The notes: generated by a model not told the origin, from the letters alone. Shown: positions 1 through 7,238, counted from the stretch's first letter. The stretch is 11,869 nt of DNA from Acidobacteriota bacterium (GCA_003222755.1 QHXA01000008.1:1-11869), one strand, 5' to 3'. Translations and numbers: made by a program.

Positions 1-741
1 CTGGGCGATGGCTCCTTCGCGAGCGACTATGCGTGTGTCCACGGCTGCGAGCGGATACGCGGGAAAGTAGGTGTCTTTGTGGTTCGCGTCGTCAGATGGC
101 GGGTCGCCCGGGTCGCCGTGTCGGATCAGCTTGCCTGTAAGGACGGTGGAACCCTCTGGCATAAGATGCCCGAACCATGCGGTCCAGGCGCCATTGTCCG
201 TGATCCTGCCGAAGCTGGGAATCCGAGCGGTCCCGTTCCCGACGTCACCGCTTCTAATCATGGCCGCCGCTTCATGAATCACGGACTCGTCGAATCCCGA
301 CCGCCCTCGGCCTGCTTGATCGACGACGTATGTGGAGATCCCGTTACGAACGAAATACGGAGCCCACCCCTCCCTGCCATCCGGAGTAGATTCCAAACAC
401 GCAGCGGTATGCGTGGACCCATGCACCATGATCACGGGAGGCGTCCTCGGTTTCTTCCGCACGGGTATCTGGAATTGCACATACATCTGCCCAATGGTGA
501 TCTGGTTCGGCGTGTTCGCTGGGTTAGCAGCGTTCGCCGGAGGCACCGTGGCATAGTTCGTGACCTTCGGCACGCCGCCAATAAAGAAGCTGCCCTGGTC
601 TTCGATTAATAACGGCTTGGTCAAAAACTTTTTCGTATGGCTGCCGTTCTGGGCCATCCCGGTTGTCACCATCGAGACAAGCAAGAGAGCACAAAATCCA
701 CACCAGCCGACTACCTGCACAAAACGAATCTCGCGCTTCAT
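1..741 (-). CDS. Secreted alpha/beta hydrolase, C-terminus cut by window edge
   Basis: The first 247 codons of a longer gene are visible; the frame runs open to base 1. Residues 1-30 form a typical signal peptide (basic start, hydrophobic stretch LLLVSM, likely cleavage after GMA at residue 30), so the product is probably exported. The mature part holds the alpha/beta hydrolase strand and oxyanion-hole turn PPVIMVHGS (H107-G108), then TPDGREGW and VDQAGRGRSGFD (about 140-151). These resemble a family of exported bacterial esterase-like hydrolases. The nucleophile elbow (GxSxG) and the Asp/His of the triad must lie beyond the window, so activity and substrate cannot be judged. The ATG at 741 is chosen because a strong GAGGAGGA ribosome site precedes it. 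It lies 70 bases downstream of the broken ligase on the same strand. Class is fairly sure; substrate unknown. Confidence 0.8.
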   Translation of the reverse strand, partial: MKREIRFVQVVGWCGFCALLLVSMVTTGMAQNGSHTKKFLTKPLLIEDQGSFFIGGVPKVTNYATVPPANAANPANTPNQITIGQMYVQFQIPVRKKPRTPPVIMVHGSTHTAACLESTPDGREGWAPYFVRNGISTYVVDQAGRGRSGFDESVIHEAAAMIRSGDVGNGTARIPSFGRITDNGAWTAWFGHLMPEGSTVLTGKLIRHGDPGDPPSDDANHKDTYFPAYPLAAVDTRIVAREGAIAQ

Positions 742-745
742 GGAA

Positions 746-753
746 TCCTCCTC
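746..753 (-). promoter_or_regulatory. Ribosome binding site of the alpha/beta hydrolase
   Basis: GAGGAGGA is followed by TTCC and the ATG at 741. It is the strongest Shine-Dalgarno match I noticed in the window and fixes the start of the hydrolase. Confidence 0.7.
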
Positions 754-791
754 AGGGTTTGTTGCGTTATCGTACTGCCCCGTGGACGCGA

Positions 792-810
792 TTGCGAGGA
801 ATAGTCGCAA
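792..810. repeat. Small inverted repeat after the ligase stop
   Basis: TTGCGA (792-797) and TCGCAA (805-810) form a perfect 6-bp stem with a 7-base loop, starting 1 base after the ligase stop codon. There is no T-tract, so it is not a standard intrinsic terminator. It could be a weak 3' hairpin or an operator for the downstream hydrolase. Evidence is only the palindrome. Confidence 0.3.
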
Positions 811-811
811 A

Positions 812-2424
812 CTATGCTGTTGGGTCCAACGTGCCTATATGCTGGTTATAAAGCTTCTCGACAGTTTCGATCGTGTCGATATCGGCGACAATTTTATCCG
901 TGCGAATTCGCACGATGCGCGGAAAACGTAGCGCGTAGCCGCTGGAGTGGCGGTCGCTTTTTTGGATGCCGTTGAAAGCAACCTCGATAACGACGATCGG
1001 CTCGACTAACCTGAAGCGACCGAAATCCTGGAGCGTGTGCTGTTTGAAGAACCCGGTCATTTCAGCAATCTCCAGATCCGTTAGTCCGGAATACGCTTTG
1101 CCGATGTTCAATAGGTTTCCATCACCTCGTACCGCGAATGTGTAATCAGAAAGTACATCTCGGCGGCGGCCGTGACCGAATTCGACACCGGTCACAACGA
1201 CGTCGAGAGTGGCCAGTGCTTTCTTCCATTGCGCTTGCCCGGAAGGTATAGAGAGTTGGCATCTTTAAGCATCAGCCCCTCGTTGCGGCGCGCTGCGGCT
1301 TGCTGAAAAAATGGTTCAAGTTCAACACGCTCTTCCAAGATCATGAATGGCGCAACACGCAGCGCTTCGCCCCATTGGATACTTTCGATGATTTTTTTCC
1401 GCTCCATCAGCGGCTCGTCGAGTAGGTTGCGGCCTTGGTAGGACAGCAGATCGAAAATCATGAAAGCCACTGGTATCTCCGCAAGCAATGCAGCGGGTGG
1501 ACGCTTACGGCCAAGACGCTTTTGTAGCAGCGCGAACGGAAGTACCTGCTCGTCTTTAAAGGCGACAATTTCACCATCTGCAATCAACGAGACGTTCAGC
1601 TTCTCAGCCGCTTCGATGATTTCGGGAAACTGGTGTCCGACATCATCAAGAGTGCGCGAATAAAGTGCCGCGCGGCCTTCGCCAACGTGGAGCTGTCCGC
1701 GAATCCCGTCGTATTTGTCTTCAACGTAAAACGCGCCGGCAAACGTCGCAAAGATCTCATCCTCCGTATCGGCAGGCGTAGCCAGCATGAACTTGAGCGG
1801 CCGGAACATCGCAAGCGCGAGCTGGTCCAATTCGCCGCGCTTCGCAAGAACCGCAGTCTCACCGATGTCGCCCAGCATCATATTGGCCCGGCGAACAGCG
1901 TCAGGTGCGCGGTCGAAAGCTTTCGCGATGGCTTCCTCGACGGTGTTTTCCTTCAGACCGATGCGGAGATCGCCTGTAATAATTTTGATGACGTACTTGG
2001 CTTCCGGCGCGGTCAGAGAACGAAAAAGATCCAGCAGCGCCGGAACTTTGTTCGCGGCGCCGGAAATTTTAACAAGTTCGGCGAAGATGCCGTGGACCTG
2101 CGACGGTGACCATGATGCCTCCGCTGCATGTCTCGCCAGCAGCCGCTCAGCCATTTCGCCCAGATCGCCGCGCTCGAGATAGATCTGATGAATGTCTTCG
2201 TCCGACGCCCCGGAAATTCGTTGGACCGCATCCACTAATGCGGACCAGCCCACATTCAAAGTACGCGCGTCGGTGAGAGCGAATGGCCGTCCAGTGAAGA
2301 AGACACATGCGGCGCGGAGATCGTCTTCGTTTAACGTTCTCAGGTACTCTGCTAGGAAAGCGATTTTCTTGAGTTTCGACGTGGTGCCGGCGATTGCGTC
2401 GGCTGTCTGAGCGAAGAGCCGCAT
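812..2424 (-). pseudogene. lig: ATP-dependent DNA ligase, frameshifted in motif V
   Basis: ATP-dependent DNA ligases seal nicks through an enzyme-AMP lysine. From ATG 2424 the first frame gives 410 residues: an N-terminal helical DNA-binding domain (about 1-200), motif I EDKYDGIRG with the nucleophile K237, motif III LIADGEIVAF (280-289) and motif IV NEGLMLKD (381-388). After LYLPGKRNG (392-400) this frame goes astray and stops at 1192. The C-terminal OB domain continues in another frame as KKALATLDVVV, then TGVEFGHGRRR, and ends at 812. The expected motif V stretch of the W-L-K-x-K type is absent at the junction; restoring 13 bases would restore both the frame and about four or five residues, giving a protein of about 541 residues. 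The start is set at 2424 because MRLFAQTADAIAG begins the family-like sequence behind an AGGTG site; the frame stays open upstream to 2721 only through repeat DNA. Either a real pseudogene or an assembly error. Confidence 0.75.
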
Positions 2425-2440
2425 GTCACCTGTTTTTAAC

Positions 2441-2769
2441 GCACCGCGGAGCGGCGCTCTTGAGGTTTCTCCATTTTGCGCATTCCGGCTGCGTACAAGC
2501 GCACCGCGGAGCGGTGCACGGAAATTAGCCAAGGGTACGCGTTTGTTGCGTACCCCTGGAATACGTCGACAACTCAGGAATCCGCACCCTGAAAGGGTGT
2601 CGCAGACTCCTCGCACCCTTTCCAGGGTGCGGCTGTTCTTGGTTTCAGACAACCGGGGTTGCACTCGCTCCCGCTCGCTTAACCCCCGGCTAATTTCCTG
2701 ACACGCCTCCGGCGTGCCCAAAAATGGATAAACTTGAGCGCACCGCGTGCGAGGCGTCGTAGACCGCCC
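2441..2769 (-). repeat. Palindrome-mosaic dispersed repeat, copy A
   Basis: This fills the 345-base gap between the ligase and the methyltransferase. It is a chain of short hairpins: GCACCGC/GGA/GCGGCGC (2441-2457, one mismatch), GCACCGCGGAGCGGTGC (2501-2517, perfect), GGGTACGC...GCGTACCC (2533-2555), CACCCT...AGGGTG (2585-2599), CGCACCCT...AGGGTGCG (2612-2631), a CCGGGGTT...AACCCCCGG stem around 2653-2689, and CACGCCTCCGGCGTG (2702-2716, perfect). It ends in GACCGCCCCTACAG, which runs into the methyltransferase stop codon. It is inverted relative to the copies at 5361 and 8952. CATTTTGCGCA at 2473-2483, a motif also found (exactly in C, as AATTTTGCGCA in B) at the outer end of the other copies, marks a second, degenerate fragment in opposite orientation. 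No other gene is visible here. Confidence 0.85.
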
Positions 2770-3771
2770 CTACAGTTGCTTACTCTGCACCAAAACTTTG
2801 AAACGCTCTCCCATGCTGCCGGGGAGAATCAAATTCTTCATTCTGAGAAGCCGTTGCATAGAAACGCTATCGCCCGCAGTTGCCAGTTTCTCCATTTCAT
2901 CCAGGATGCCCAGCTGAATCAGATAGTCTTTCTGCGTTGTGAAGAGCATCGTCTGCAGTGATGGCTCTTCCATGAGATCGGAGAAGTTCACGTGTGCCGT
3001 GATGTCCTGTTCGCCGATTCGAATATAGGGATTCTCCACGGCCTGATGCCTCCAGTAGCACATTAAGCTACCGTGCGGCTGGGCATAGAACTCGTCCCGA
3101 AGATAACCGTAGTCGATGGCCACATGGTATCCGCGATGAAGCGATTCAGCGATGCGGCGAATCCAATGACGGGCTTCCAAATTAACCTCAACGGTTTGGC
3201 CTTCGTGTAGGGGCGGTGTGTCACCGCCGAGCCGGTCATAGAGCGCGGGTACAGGAGGCTGAAGGTCACGTTCAATTTCGTGGAAATCTTCAGTTACGTA
3301 GATCTCTTTCAACACATCGCCCCGCCTCACTAGGCGATGCACGGGAAGTGCATCGAAGAACTCGTTGGAAAAAATGCAGCCGGTAATGCCGCGCGGCAGC
3401 TCGTCAATCCAAGTGACGTCGTGATCTTTCAGCAGTTCCTGTTGACGCCGGCGCATTGCCGGACTCCGTTCAAGGATCATATAGGGGAAATGCCGATGCC
3501 GGAGAATGTCGTGCGCCAATAATCCCTTACCCGCGCCGAGTTCGACAATCGTAAACCTGCCGAACGGTGCGGCCCATTGTTCGAATTGTTTGGCGAGGAG
3601 CTGTCCGAAAATGGGGTCCAGATCCGCTGCCGTATAAAAATCACCGGCGGCGCCGATCCGATTTCGGGCTGAGGAGTAATAAAAGCGAAGGACCTCTTCC
3701 ATGTAATCCCTGAATGAAAGAGGTCCCTCTGAGCGGATTCGTTTTTTAAGGTGCTCGACGATATCGACCAA
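2770..3771 (-). CDS. SAM-dependent methyltransferase, MidA/NDUFAF7 family
   Basis: This 333-residue protein matches the COG1565 family, whose mitochondrial member NDUFAF7 methylates an arginine on the 49-kDa subunit of complex I during assembly. Visible marks are RSEGPLSFRDYMEEVL (13-28), GDFYTA (43-48), the SAM-binding loop VELGAGKG (76-83), the acidic strand-2 end MILERSP, and SNEFFDALPVHR (135-146), which is characteristic of the family. The length is slightly short of the usual 350-400. The start is a TTG placed directly after the nuoB TAG, in the same reading frame, so translation probably depends on re-initiation after nuoB. Its position behind nuoA and nuoB supports a role in complex I maturation; bacterial substrates are not established, so that part is inference. 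Its TAG stop sits inside the edge of repeat copy A. Confidence 0.88.
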   Translation of the reverse strand: MVDIVEHLKKRIRSEGPLSFRDYMEEVLRFYYSSARNRIGAAGDFYTAADLDPIFGQLLAKQFEQWAAPFGRFTIVELGAGKGLLAHDILRHRHFPYMILERSPAMRRRQQELLKDHDVTWIDELPRGITGCIFSNEFFDALPVHRLVRRGDVLKEIYVTEDFHEIERDLQPPVPALYDRLGGDTPPLHEGQTVEVNLEARHWIRRIAESLHRGYHVAIDYGYLRDEFYAQPHGSLMCYWRHQAVENPYIRIGEQDITAHVNFSDLMEEPSLQTMLFTTQKDYLIQLGILDEMEKLATAGDSVSMQRLLRMKNLILPGSMGERFKVLVQSKQL

Positions 3772-4344
3772 CTAAATCTTCATTCCAATCCGTTCCATCT
3801 CTTCTTTCGCGGCGCGCGAGATCCGCGGATCGTGCCTTACATCATCGAGGCGGCCTTCCGTCGGTTTCTTTGCGATGGTCATACGATCGATCTTGTCCTG
3901 AAGCCGCATTAGTCCGTACAGCAACGCTTCGGGCCTCGGCGGGCAGCCAGGAACATAGACGTCGACGGGAATCACGTGATCGACGCCCTGCAGAACGGAG
4001 TACGTATCAAACGGACCGCCAACGTTGGAGCACGCTCCCATCGAGATGACCCATTTCGGATCCGGCATCTGATCGTAAACGCGCCGAACGATGGGCGCCA
4101 TTTTGAGCGTCACGGTTCCAGCCACGATGATGAGATCCGACTGCCGCGGACTTGGCCGGAAGATACCGGCGCCAAAACGGTCCATATCGAAGCGCGAAGC
4201 CCCTGTCGCCATCATTTCGATCGCACAGCAAGCGAGGCCGAACGTCATCGGCCAAAGCGCCGATTTGCGCGCCCAGTTGAACACGAAATCGACCGTAGTG
4301 GTGATGATGTTTTTTTCGAATCGATCTTCAATCCAAGCAGGCAT
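3772..4344 (-). CDS. nuoB: NADH-quinone oxidoreductase subunit B
   Basis: NuoB is the peripheral-arm subunit that holds iron-sulfur cluster N2 next to the quinone site of complex I. The 190-residue product has the four expected cysteine ligands: the pair C39-C40 in FGLACCAIEMM, C105 in SMGACSNVGG and C134 in VPGCPPRPEAL. The quinone-site segment GASRFDMDRFGAG (48-60) is intact, and the start MPAWIEDRFEKNI is normal. The ATG at 4344 follows AAAAGGACGGAG. It is separated from nuoA by a 140-base spacer full of repeats, which is unusual for a nuoA-nuoB pair. It ends in a single TAG, after which the methyltransferase frame continues in phase. nuoC does not follow. Identification is secure. Confidence 0.96.
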   Translation of the reverse strand: MPAWIEDRFEKNIITTTVDFVFNWARKSALWPMTFGLACCAIEMMATGASRFDMDRFGAGIFRPSPRQSDLIIVAGTVTLKMAPIVRRVYDQMPDPKWVISMGACSNVGGPFDTYSVLQGVDHVIPVDVYVPGCPPRPEALLYGLMRLQDKIDRMTIAKKPTEGRLDDVRHDPRISRAAKEEMERIGMKI

Positions 4345-4363
4345 TAATAACTCCGTCCTTTTA

Positions 4364-4395
4364 GCCGTCTGGCCGGTCCCCCCACGCCGATATCA
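4364..4395 (-). repeat. 32-base direct repeat, nuoB-proximal copy
   Basis: Identical over 32 bases to 4456-4487, with a 92-base period. On the transcribed strand it begins TGATATCGGCGTGGGG and ends GGCCAGACGGC. It lies just upstream of the nuoB ribosome site. It contains ACCGGCCAG (transcribed strand), the complement of CTGGCCGGT at 4410-4418. Confidence 0.9.
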
Positions 4396-4469
4396 TTAGC
4401 GTCGGGCCCACCGGCCAGGCCCTATTTGGTACACCCCTTCGCGGCCTCCTCTTTGGCCGTCTGGCCGGT
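4369..4469 (-). promoter_or_regulatory. Candidate alternative-hairpin RNA element between nuoA and nuoB
   Basis: On the transcribed strand the order is ACCGGCCAG (4469-4461), CTGGCCGGT (4418-4410), ACCGGCCAG (4377-4369). The middle segment can pair with either flanking one over 9 bp, with loops of 42 or 32 bases, so the two stems exclude each other. Such a layout could tune nuoB expression relative to nuoA, or stabilise the mRNA. No ligand or protein partner is suggested by the sequence. Confidence 0.35.
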
Positions 4470-4487
4470 CCCCCCACGCCGATATCA
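4456..4487 (-). repeat. 32-base direct repeat, nuoA-proximal copy
   Basis: Perfect match to 4364-4395. On the transcribed strand its first three bases are the TGA stop codon of nuoA. It is followed by AAAGAGGAGG, a ribosome-site-like sequence with only a 12-codon frame behind it (GTG 4434 to TAA 4396). Confidence 0.9.
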
Positions 4488-4850
4488 CGCCCAGTCCAGC
4501 GCACCCTTCTTAATAATCCAAACGTAACCTACGATGAGGATACCAAGAAACACCAGCATCTCGGCCAATCCGAATAAGGCGAGCTTTCTGTAAATGATCG
4601 CCCAGGGGAAAAGGAAAATCGTTTCAACGTCGAAGATCACAAACAGAATCGCGACGACGTAGTAGCGGATCGCATAACGTTGCCGCGCATCGGAATCTGG
4701 GTCGACGCCGCATTCGTAAGGCATAAGCTTGCCTTGGCCGCCAGTTTGGGGCCGAATCAGTTTCGCGACCAGTAGCGTGACGACTGGGAAAAGAAATGCC
4801 AATCCCATGAAAAGGAAGATCGGTATGTATCCTGGCAATGTCGAATTCAT
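4485..4850 (-). CDS. nuoA: NADH-quinone oxidoreductase subunit A
   Basis: NuoA is a small membrane subunit of complex I next to the quinone channel. The 121-residue product has three hydrophobic segments (about 8-30, 64-86, 93-113). The conserved loop between the first two carries YECGVDP (45-51), with the invariant cysteine C47, and the second segment begins with AILFVIFDVETIFLFPWA (67-84), including the conserved Asp/Glu pair of FDVE. The length is typical. The ATG at 4850 directly follows the mogA stop (TAAATG), with GGGGA just upstream inside mogA, so translation is probably coupled to mogA. The stop codon lies inside a direct repeat shared with the nuoB leader. Identification is secure. 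Confidence 0.95.
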   Translation of the reverse strand: MNSTLPGYIPIFLFMGLAFLFPVVTLLVAKLIRPQTGGQGKLMPYECGVDPDSDARQRYAIRYYVVAILFVIFDVETIFLFPWAIIYRKLALFGLAEMLVFLGILIVGYVWIIKKGALDWA

Positions 4851-5342
4851 TTATTCCCCGCAACCTAAAGATGATTGCTTCAAAACTTCAATCGCATGCG
4901 CCAAGATCGGCCGCACCGCAACCAAACATTCTCGCACGCCTTTTACACTTCCGGGCAGGTTGATTATCAACGTGGACTGACGAATCCCGGCCGTCGCCCG
5001 GGAAAGCGCTGCGCGTGGAGTGATTTTAAAGCTTTCCAGACGCATGAGTTCGGCGATGCCCGGAACTTGCCGATCGATCACGGCCAGTGTGGCTTCCGGC
5101 GTGACGTCCCGCGGCGAAAGTCCCGTTCCGCCGGAGGTGACCACGAGCCGGTAATCTTCTTCGCTGGCCCGGCGAAGCCGCGATTCAATGTGGTCGCGCT
5201 CATCGGCCAAAATCTCGACCGGCGCGACGTCGAAGCCGGCCTCCTGCAGAATCCGCTTGGCCTCGGGCCCGGAGAGGTCTTCGCGGTCGCCGGCCGATGC
5301 CGTATCGCTGATAGTAAGGACCAATGCTCGACCTAAAGGCAT
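4851..5342 (-). CDS. mogA: Molybdopterin adenylyltransferase (MogA/MoaB family)
   Basis: MogA adenylates molybdopterin with ATP, preparing it for molybdate insertion by MoeA. The 163-residue product has the full small-enzyme fold without fusion: ALVLTISDTASAGDREDLSG (6-25), the MPT-binding loop VTSGGTG (68-74), RDVTPEAT (78-85), SRATAG (114-119) and INLPGS (127-132). Length is normal for MogA/MoaB; the two are hard to separate by eye, and MogA is preferred because moeA is close by. The ATG at 5342 lacks an obvious Shine-Dalgarno sequence; the leader runs straight into repeat copy B. It is split from moaC and moeA only by that repeat, and its TAA abuts the nuoA ATG. Confidence 0.92.
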   Translation of the reverse strand: MPLGRALVLTISDTASAGDREDLSGPEAKRILQEAGFDVAPVEILADERDHIESRLRRASEEDYRLVVTSGGTGLSPRDVTPEATLAVIDRQVPGIAELMRLESFKITPRAALSRATAGIRQSTLIINLPGSVKGVRECLVAVRPILAHAIEVLKQSSLGCGE

Positions 5343-5360
5343 ACATCTATTTTAATTTTG

Positions 5361-5526
5361 CGCACGCCGGAGGCGTGACAGGAAATTAGCCGGGGGTTAA
5401 GCGAGCGGGAGCGAGCGCAACACCCGGTTGTCTGAAACCAAAGATCTTCGCGTTGTGTATCCATGTTCCAGGGGTACGCAAAAAACGCGTACCCCTGGCT
5501 AATTTCCTTGCACCGCTCCGCGGTGC
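5361..5526 (+). repeat. Palindrome-mosaic dispersed repeat, copy B
   Basis: It fills the gap between moaC and mogA. Modules in order: CACGCCGGAGGCGTG (5363-5377, perfect hairpin), a long imperfect stem from CCGGGGGTT (5390-5398) to AACACCCGG (5419-5427) around GCGAGCGGGAGCGAGC, GTTGTCTGAAACCA, then a 12-bp perfect stem CCAGGGGTACGC/GCGTACCCCTGG (5468-5479 and 5487-5498), CTAATTTCCT, and GCACCGCTCCGCGGTGC (5510-5526, perfect). Same orientation as copy C. The CACCCT-type hairpins of copy A are missing here. The moaC stop codon is 6 bases from the last hairpin. Confidence 0.85.
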
Positions 5527-5532
5527 GATCGA

Positions 5533-6021
5533 TCAGCTATCCGCACGCACCCAATGCCCGCTTTTCCCACCGCTCTTTTCCAACAAGCGCACCGGCCCGA
5601 TCGAAATTCCCTTTTCCGCAGCTTTGCACATGTCATAGAGCGTAAGTGCCGCGACAGCCACGGCCGTCATGGCTTCCATCTCGACTCCCGTTTCGGCTTT
5701 GGTCCGAGCAACAGCCTCGATACGCGCGCCGCTGTCGGTGACATCGATCGAAATGTCGAGATGGGTAAGCGCTAGCGGATGACACAGCGGAATCAGGTCC
5801 GACGTCTTCTTGCCGGCCTGGATACCCGCGATACGCGCGACTTCCAGAGGATTGCCCTTAGGCAACGCGCGATCACGAAGCAACTTCACGGTCGATGCCG
5901 ACATCCCCACAAACGCTTCCGCTCGGGCAACTCGAATGGTTTCGGATTTTTCCGTAACGTCCACCATCCGTGCACGGCCTTCTGCGTCGACATGGGTCAG
6001 TTCGTTTTTCCGAGATGCCAC
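5533..6021 (-). CDS. moaC: Cyclic pyranopterin monophosphate synthase
   Basis: MoaC converts the MoaA product to cyclic pyranopterin monophosphate, the first stable molybdenum cofactor intermediate. The 162-residue product, close to the 161 of E. coli, has MVDVTEK (19-25), SDLIPLCHPLAL (74-85, with the active-site region C80-H81), TGVEMEAMTAV (111-121) and LYDMCKA (128-134, with the conserved Asp and Lys). The start is placed at GTG 6021, two bases after the moeA stop, with GGAG from the end of moeA as ribosome site; the frame is open further upstream to 6219, but that part only mirrors moeA. It is in a tight operon with moeA and ends against repeat copy B. Confidence 0.93.
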   Translation of the reverse strand: MASRKNELTHVDAEGRARMVDVTEKSETIRVARAEAFVGMSASTVKLLRDRALPKGNPLEVARIAGIQAGKKTSDLIPLCHPLALTHLDISIDVTDSGARIEAVARTKAETGVEMEAMTAVAVAALTLYDMCKAAEKGISIGPVRLLEKSGGKSGHWVRADS

Positions 6022-6023
6022 GG

Positions 6024-7238
6024 TTACTCCATCAACAAGAACTGCGCATTTTCCCCTGCCTCGAGCGCGCCCTCCCGCCGTGGAATCATGATGAGGGCAT
6101 TCGCTCGCGCCAAGCCGACCAGATCCGATGATCCTTTCCATGGCGCAGTCCGGATCCGGTATTGGCCATCGGCAAAGCGGACGAAAGCTGGAACCAGCGC
6201 TGCTCGTTGCGGATCGCATTTGGCCATGGCCTCGAGCTTCGCTTCGAGAATCTTTGGGCTTGTATTCTCTGCCTTGAGCAAAAACAGAATCACTGGCCGC
6301 ACGAACATGTGAAACGCAACCATTGTCGAAATGGGATTTCCCGGCAAGCCAAACACGTACGTGTTGCCGCGATGGCCAAAGACGGTCGGTTTTCCCGGTT
6401 TCATGGCGATTTTGTCGAACAGTATTTCGATGCCGAATTCGGAAAAGACGGTTTCGACAAGGTCGTACTTTCCCATGGATACGCCGCCGGACACGAGCAA
6501 CAGATCGTGCTCCAGCCCTTGACCGATTTTGTTTCGAAGGTCATCAAGGTTGTCCCGCCCGATGCCCAAGATAACCGGCTCGGCTCCAGCCTCACTGACT
6601 TGAGCACAAATCGTATAGGTATTGCTGTTTCGAATTTGGCCAGACTGCGGCTCCTGATCGACCTCAACCAGCTCATCTCCGGTCGCAATAATCGCAGCCC
6701 GCGGCTTCTTTGAAACTACGACAGTGGACTTGCCAGTGCTTGCGAGCAGTCCCAGATCGGCGAGACCGATCCGCCGCCCGGCTTGAAGAATTTTGTCGCC
6801 CTTCCGTGCTTCGGCTCCGCGCTGAAGAAGACCTTCGTTCTCACGCGCCGATTGCAGGATGCGAACGGATGTCGGCGAAAGCCGCTCCGTGTTTTCGATC
6901 ATCACGACCGCGTTAGCGCCGGGAGGCAAGGGCGCCCCCGTCATGATTTCGCAGCATTGGCCACGCTGGACAATGACGTCGGCACCAACACCGGCGCGAG
7001 ATTCACCAACAACGGTCAGGACGGCGGGAACTTCGGCGAGATCTTCAAAACGGACAGCAAAGCCGTCGCGAATGGCTTTATCAAAGCGCGGCGAGTCCGC
7101 GTCACAGAAGACATCCTCACGAAGGATACGGTGGATGGAATCGAGCAGCGGTACGGATTCCGCCGGCATCCAGTCGGCGCGCTGCTTCGCCATGGCCGTG
7201 GACATGACGATTTCCAGCCCACGTTCAATCGGAAGCAT
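6024..7238 (-). CDS. moeA: Molybdopterin molybdenumtransferase
   Basis: MoeA inserts molybdate into adenylated molybdopterin, the last step of basic Moco synthesis. The 404-residue product has the normal length and all landmarks: SPRFDKAIRDGFAV (49-62, with the conserved Asp D58), EIMTGAPLPPGA (97-108), ATGDELV (185-191), RNSN, LVSGGVSMGKYDLV (248-261), AMKPGKPTVFG (278-288) and FGLPGNPISTMVAFH (296-310), followed by a domain IV of usual size. The start MLPIERGLEIV fits the family. It overlaps the preceding small gene by 14 bases and is followed by moaC after 2 bases, so the three are co-transcribed. MogA, its partner upstream in the pathway, lies just beyond repeat copy B. Confidence 0.95.
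   Translation of the reverse strand: MLPIERGLEIVMSTAMAKQRADWMPAESVPLLDSIHRILREDVFCDADSPRFDKAIRDGFAVRFEDLAEVPAVLTVVGESRAGVGADVIVQRGQCCEIMTGAPLPPGANAVVMIENTERLSPTSVRILQSARENEGLLQRGAEARKGDKILQAGRRIGLADLGLLASTGKSTVVVSKKPRAAIIATGDELVEVDQEPQSGQIRNSNTYTICAQVSEAGAEPVILGIGRDNLDDLRNKIGQGLEHDLLLVSGGVSMGKYDLVETVFSEFGIEILFDKIAMKPGKPTVFGHRGNTYVFGLPGNPISTMVAFHMFVRPVILFLLKAENTSPKILEAKLEAMAKCDPQRAALVPAFVRFADGQYRIRTAPWKGSSDLVGLARANALIMIPRREGALEAGENAQFLLME

Noticed and set aside
79..609. Plus-strand frame of 176 codons
   Set aside because: Shadow of the minus-strand alpha/beta hydrolase, which has a signal peptide, motifs and a ribosome site.
2441..2769. CRISPR-like array
   Set aside because: The repeated units are different palindromes without regular spacing or spacers, and no cas genes are present.
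6022..6219. N-terminal extension of moaC
   Set aside because: It lies entirely within moeA in another phase and has no family similarity; GTG 6021 gives the normal MoaC length.
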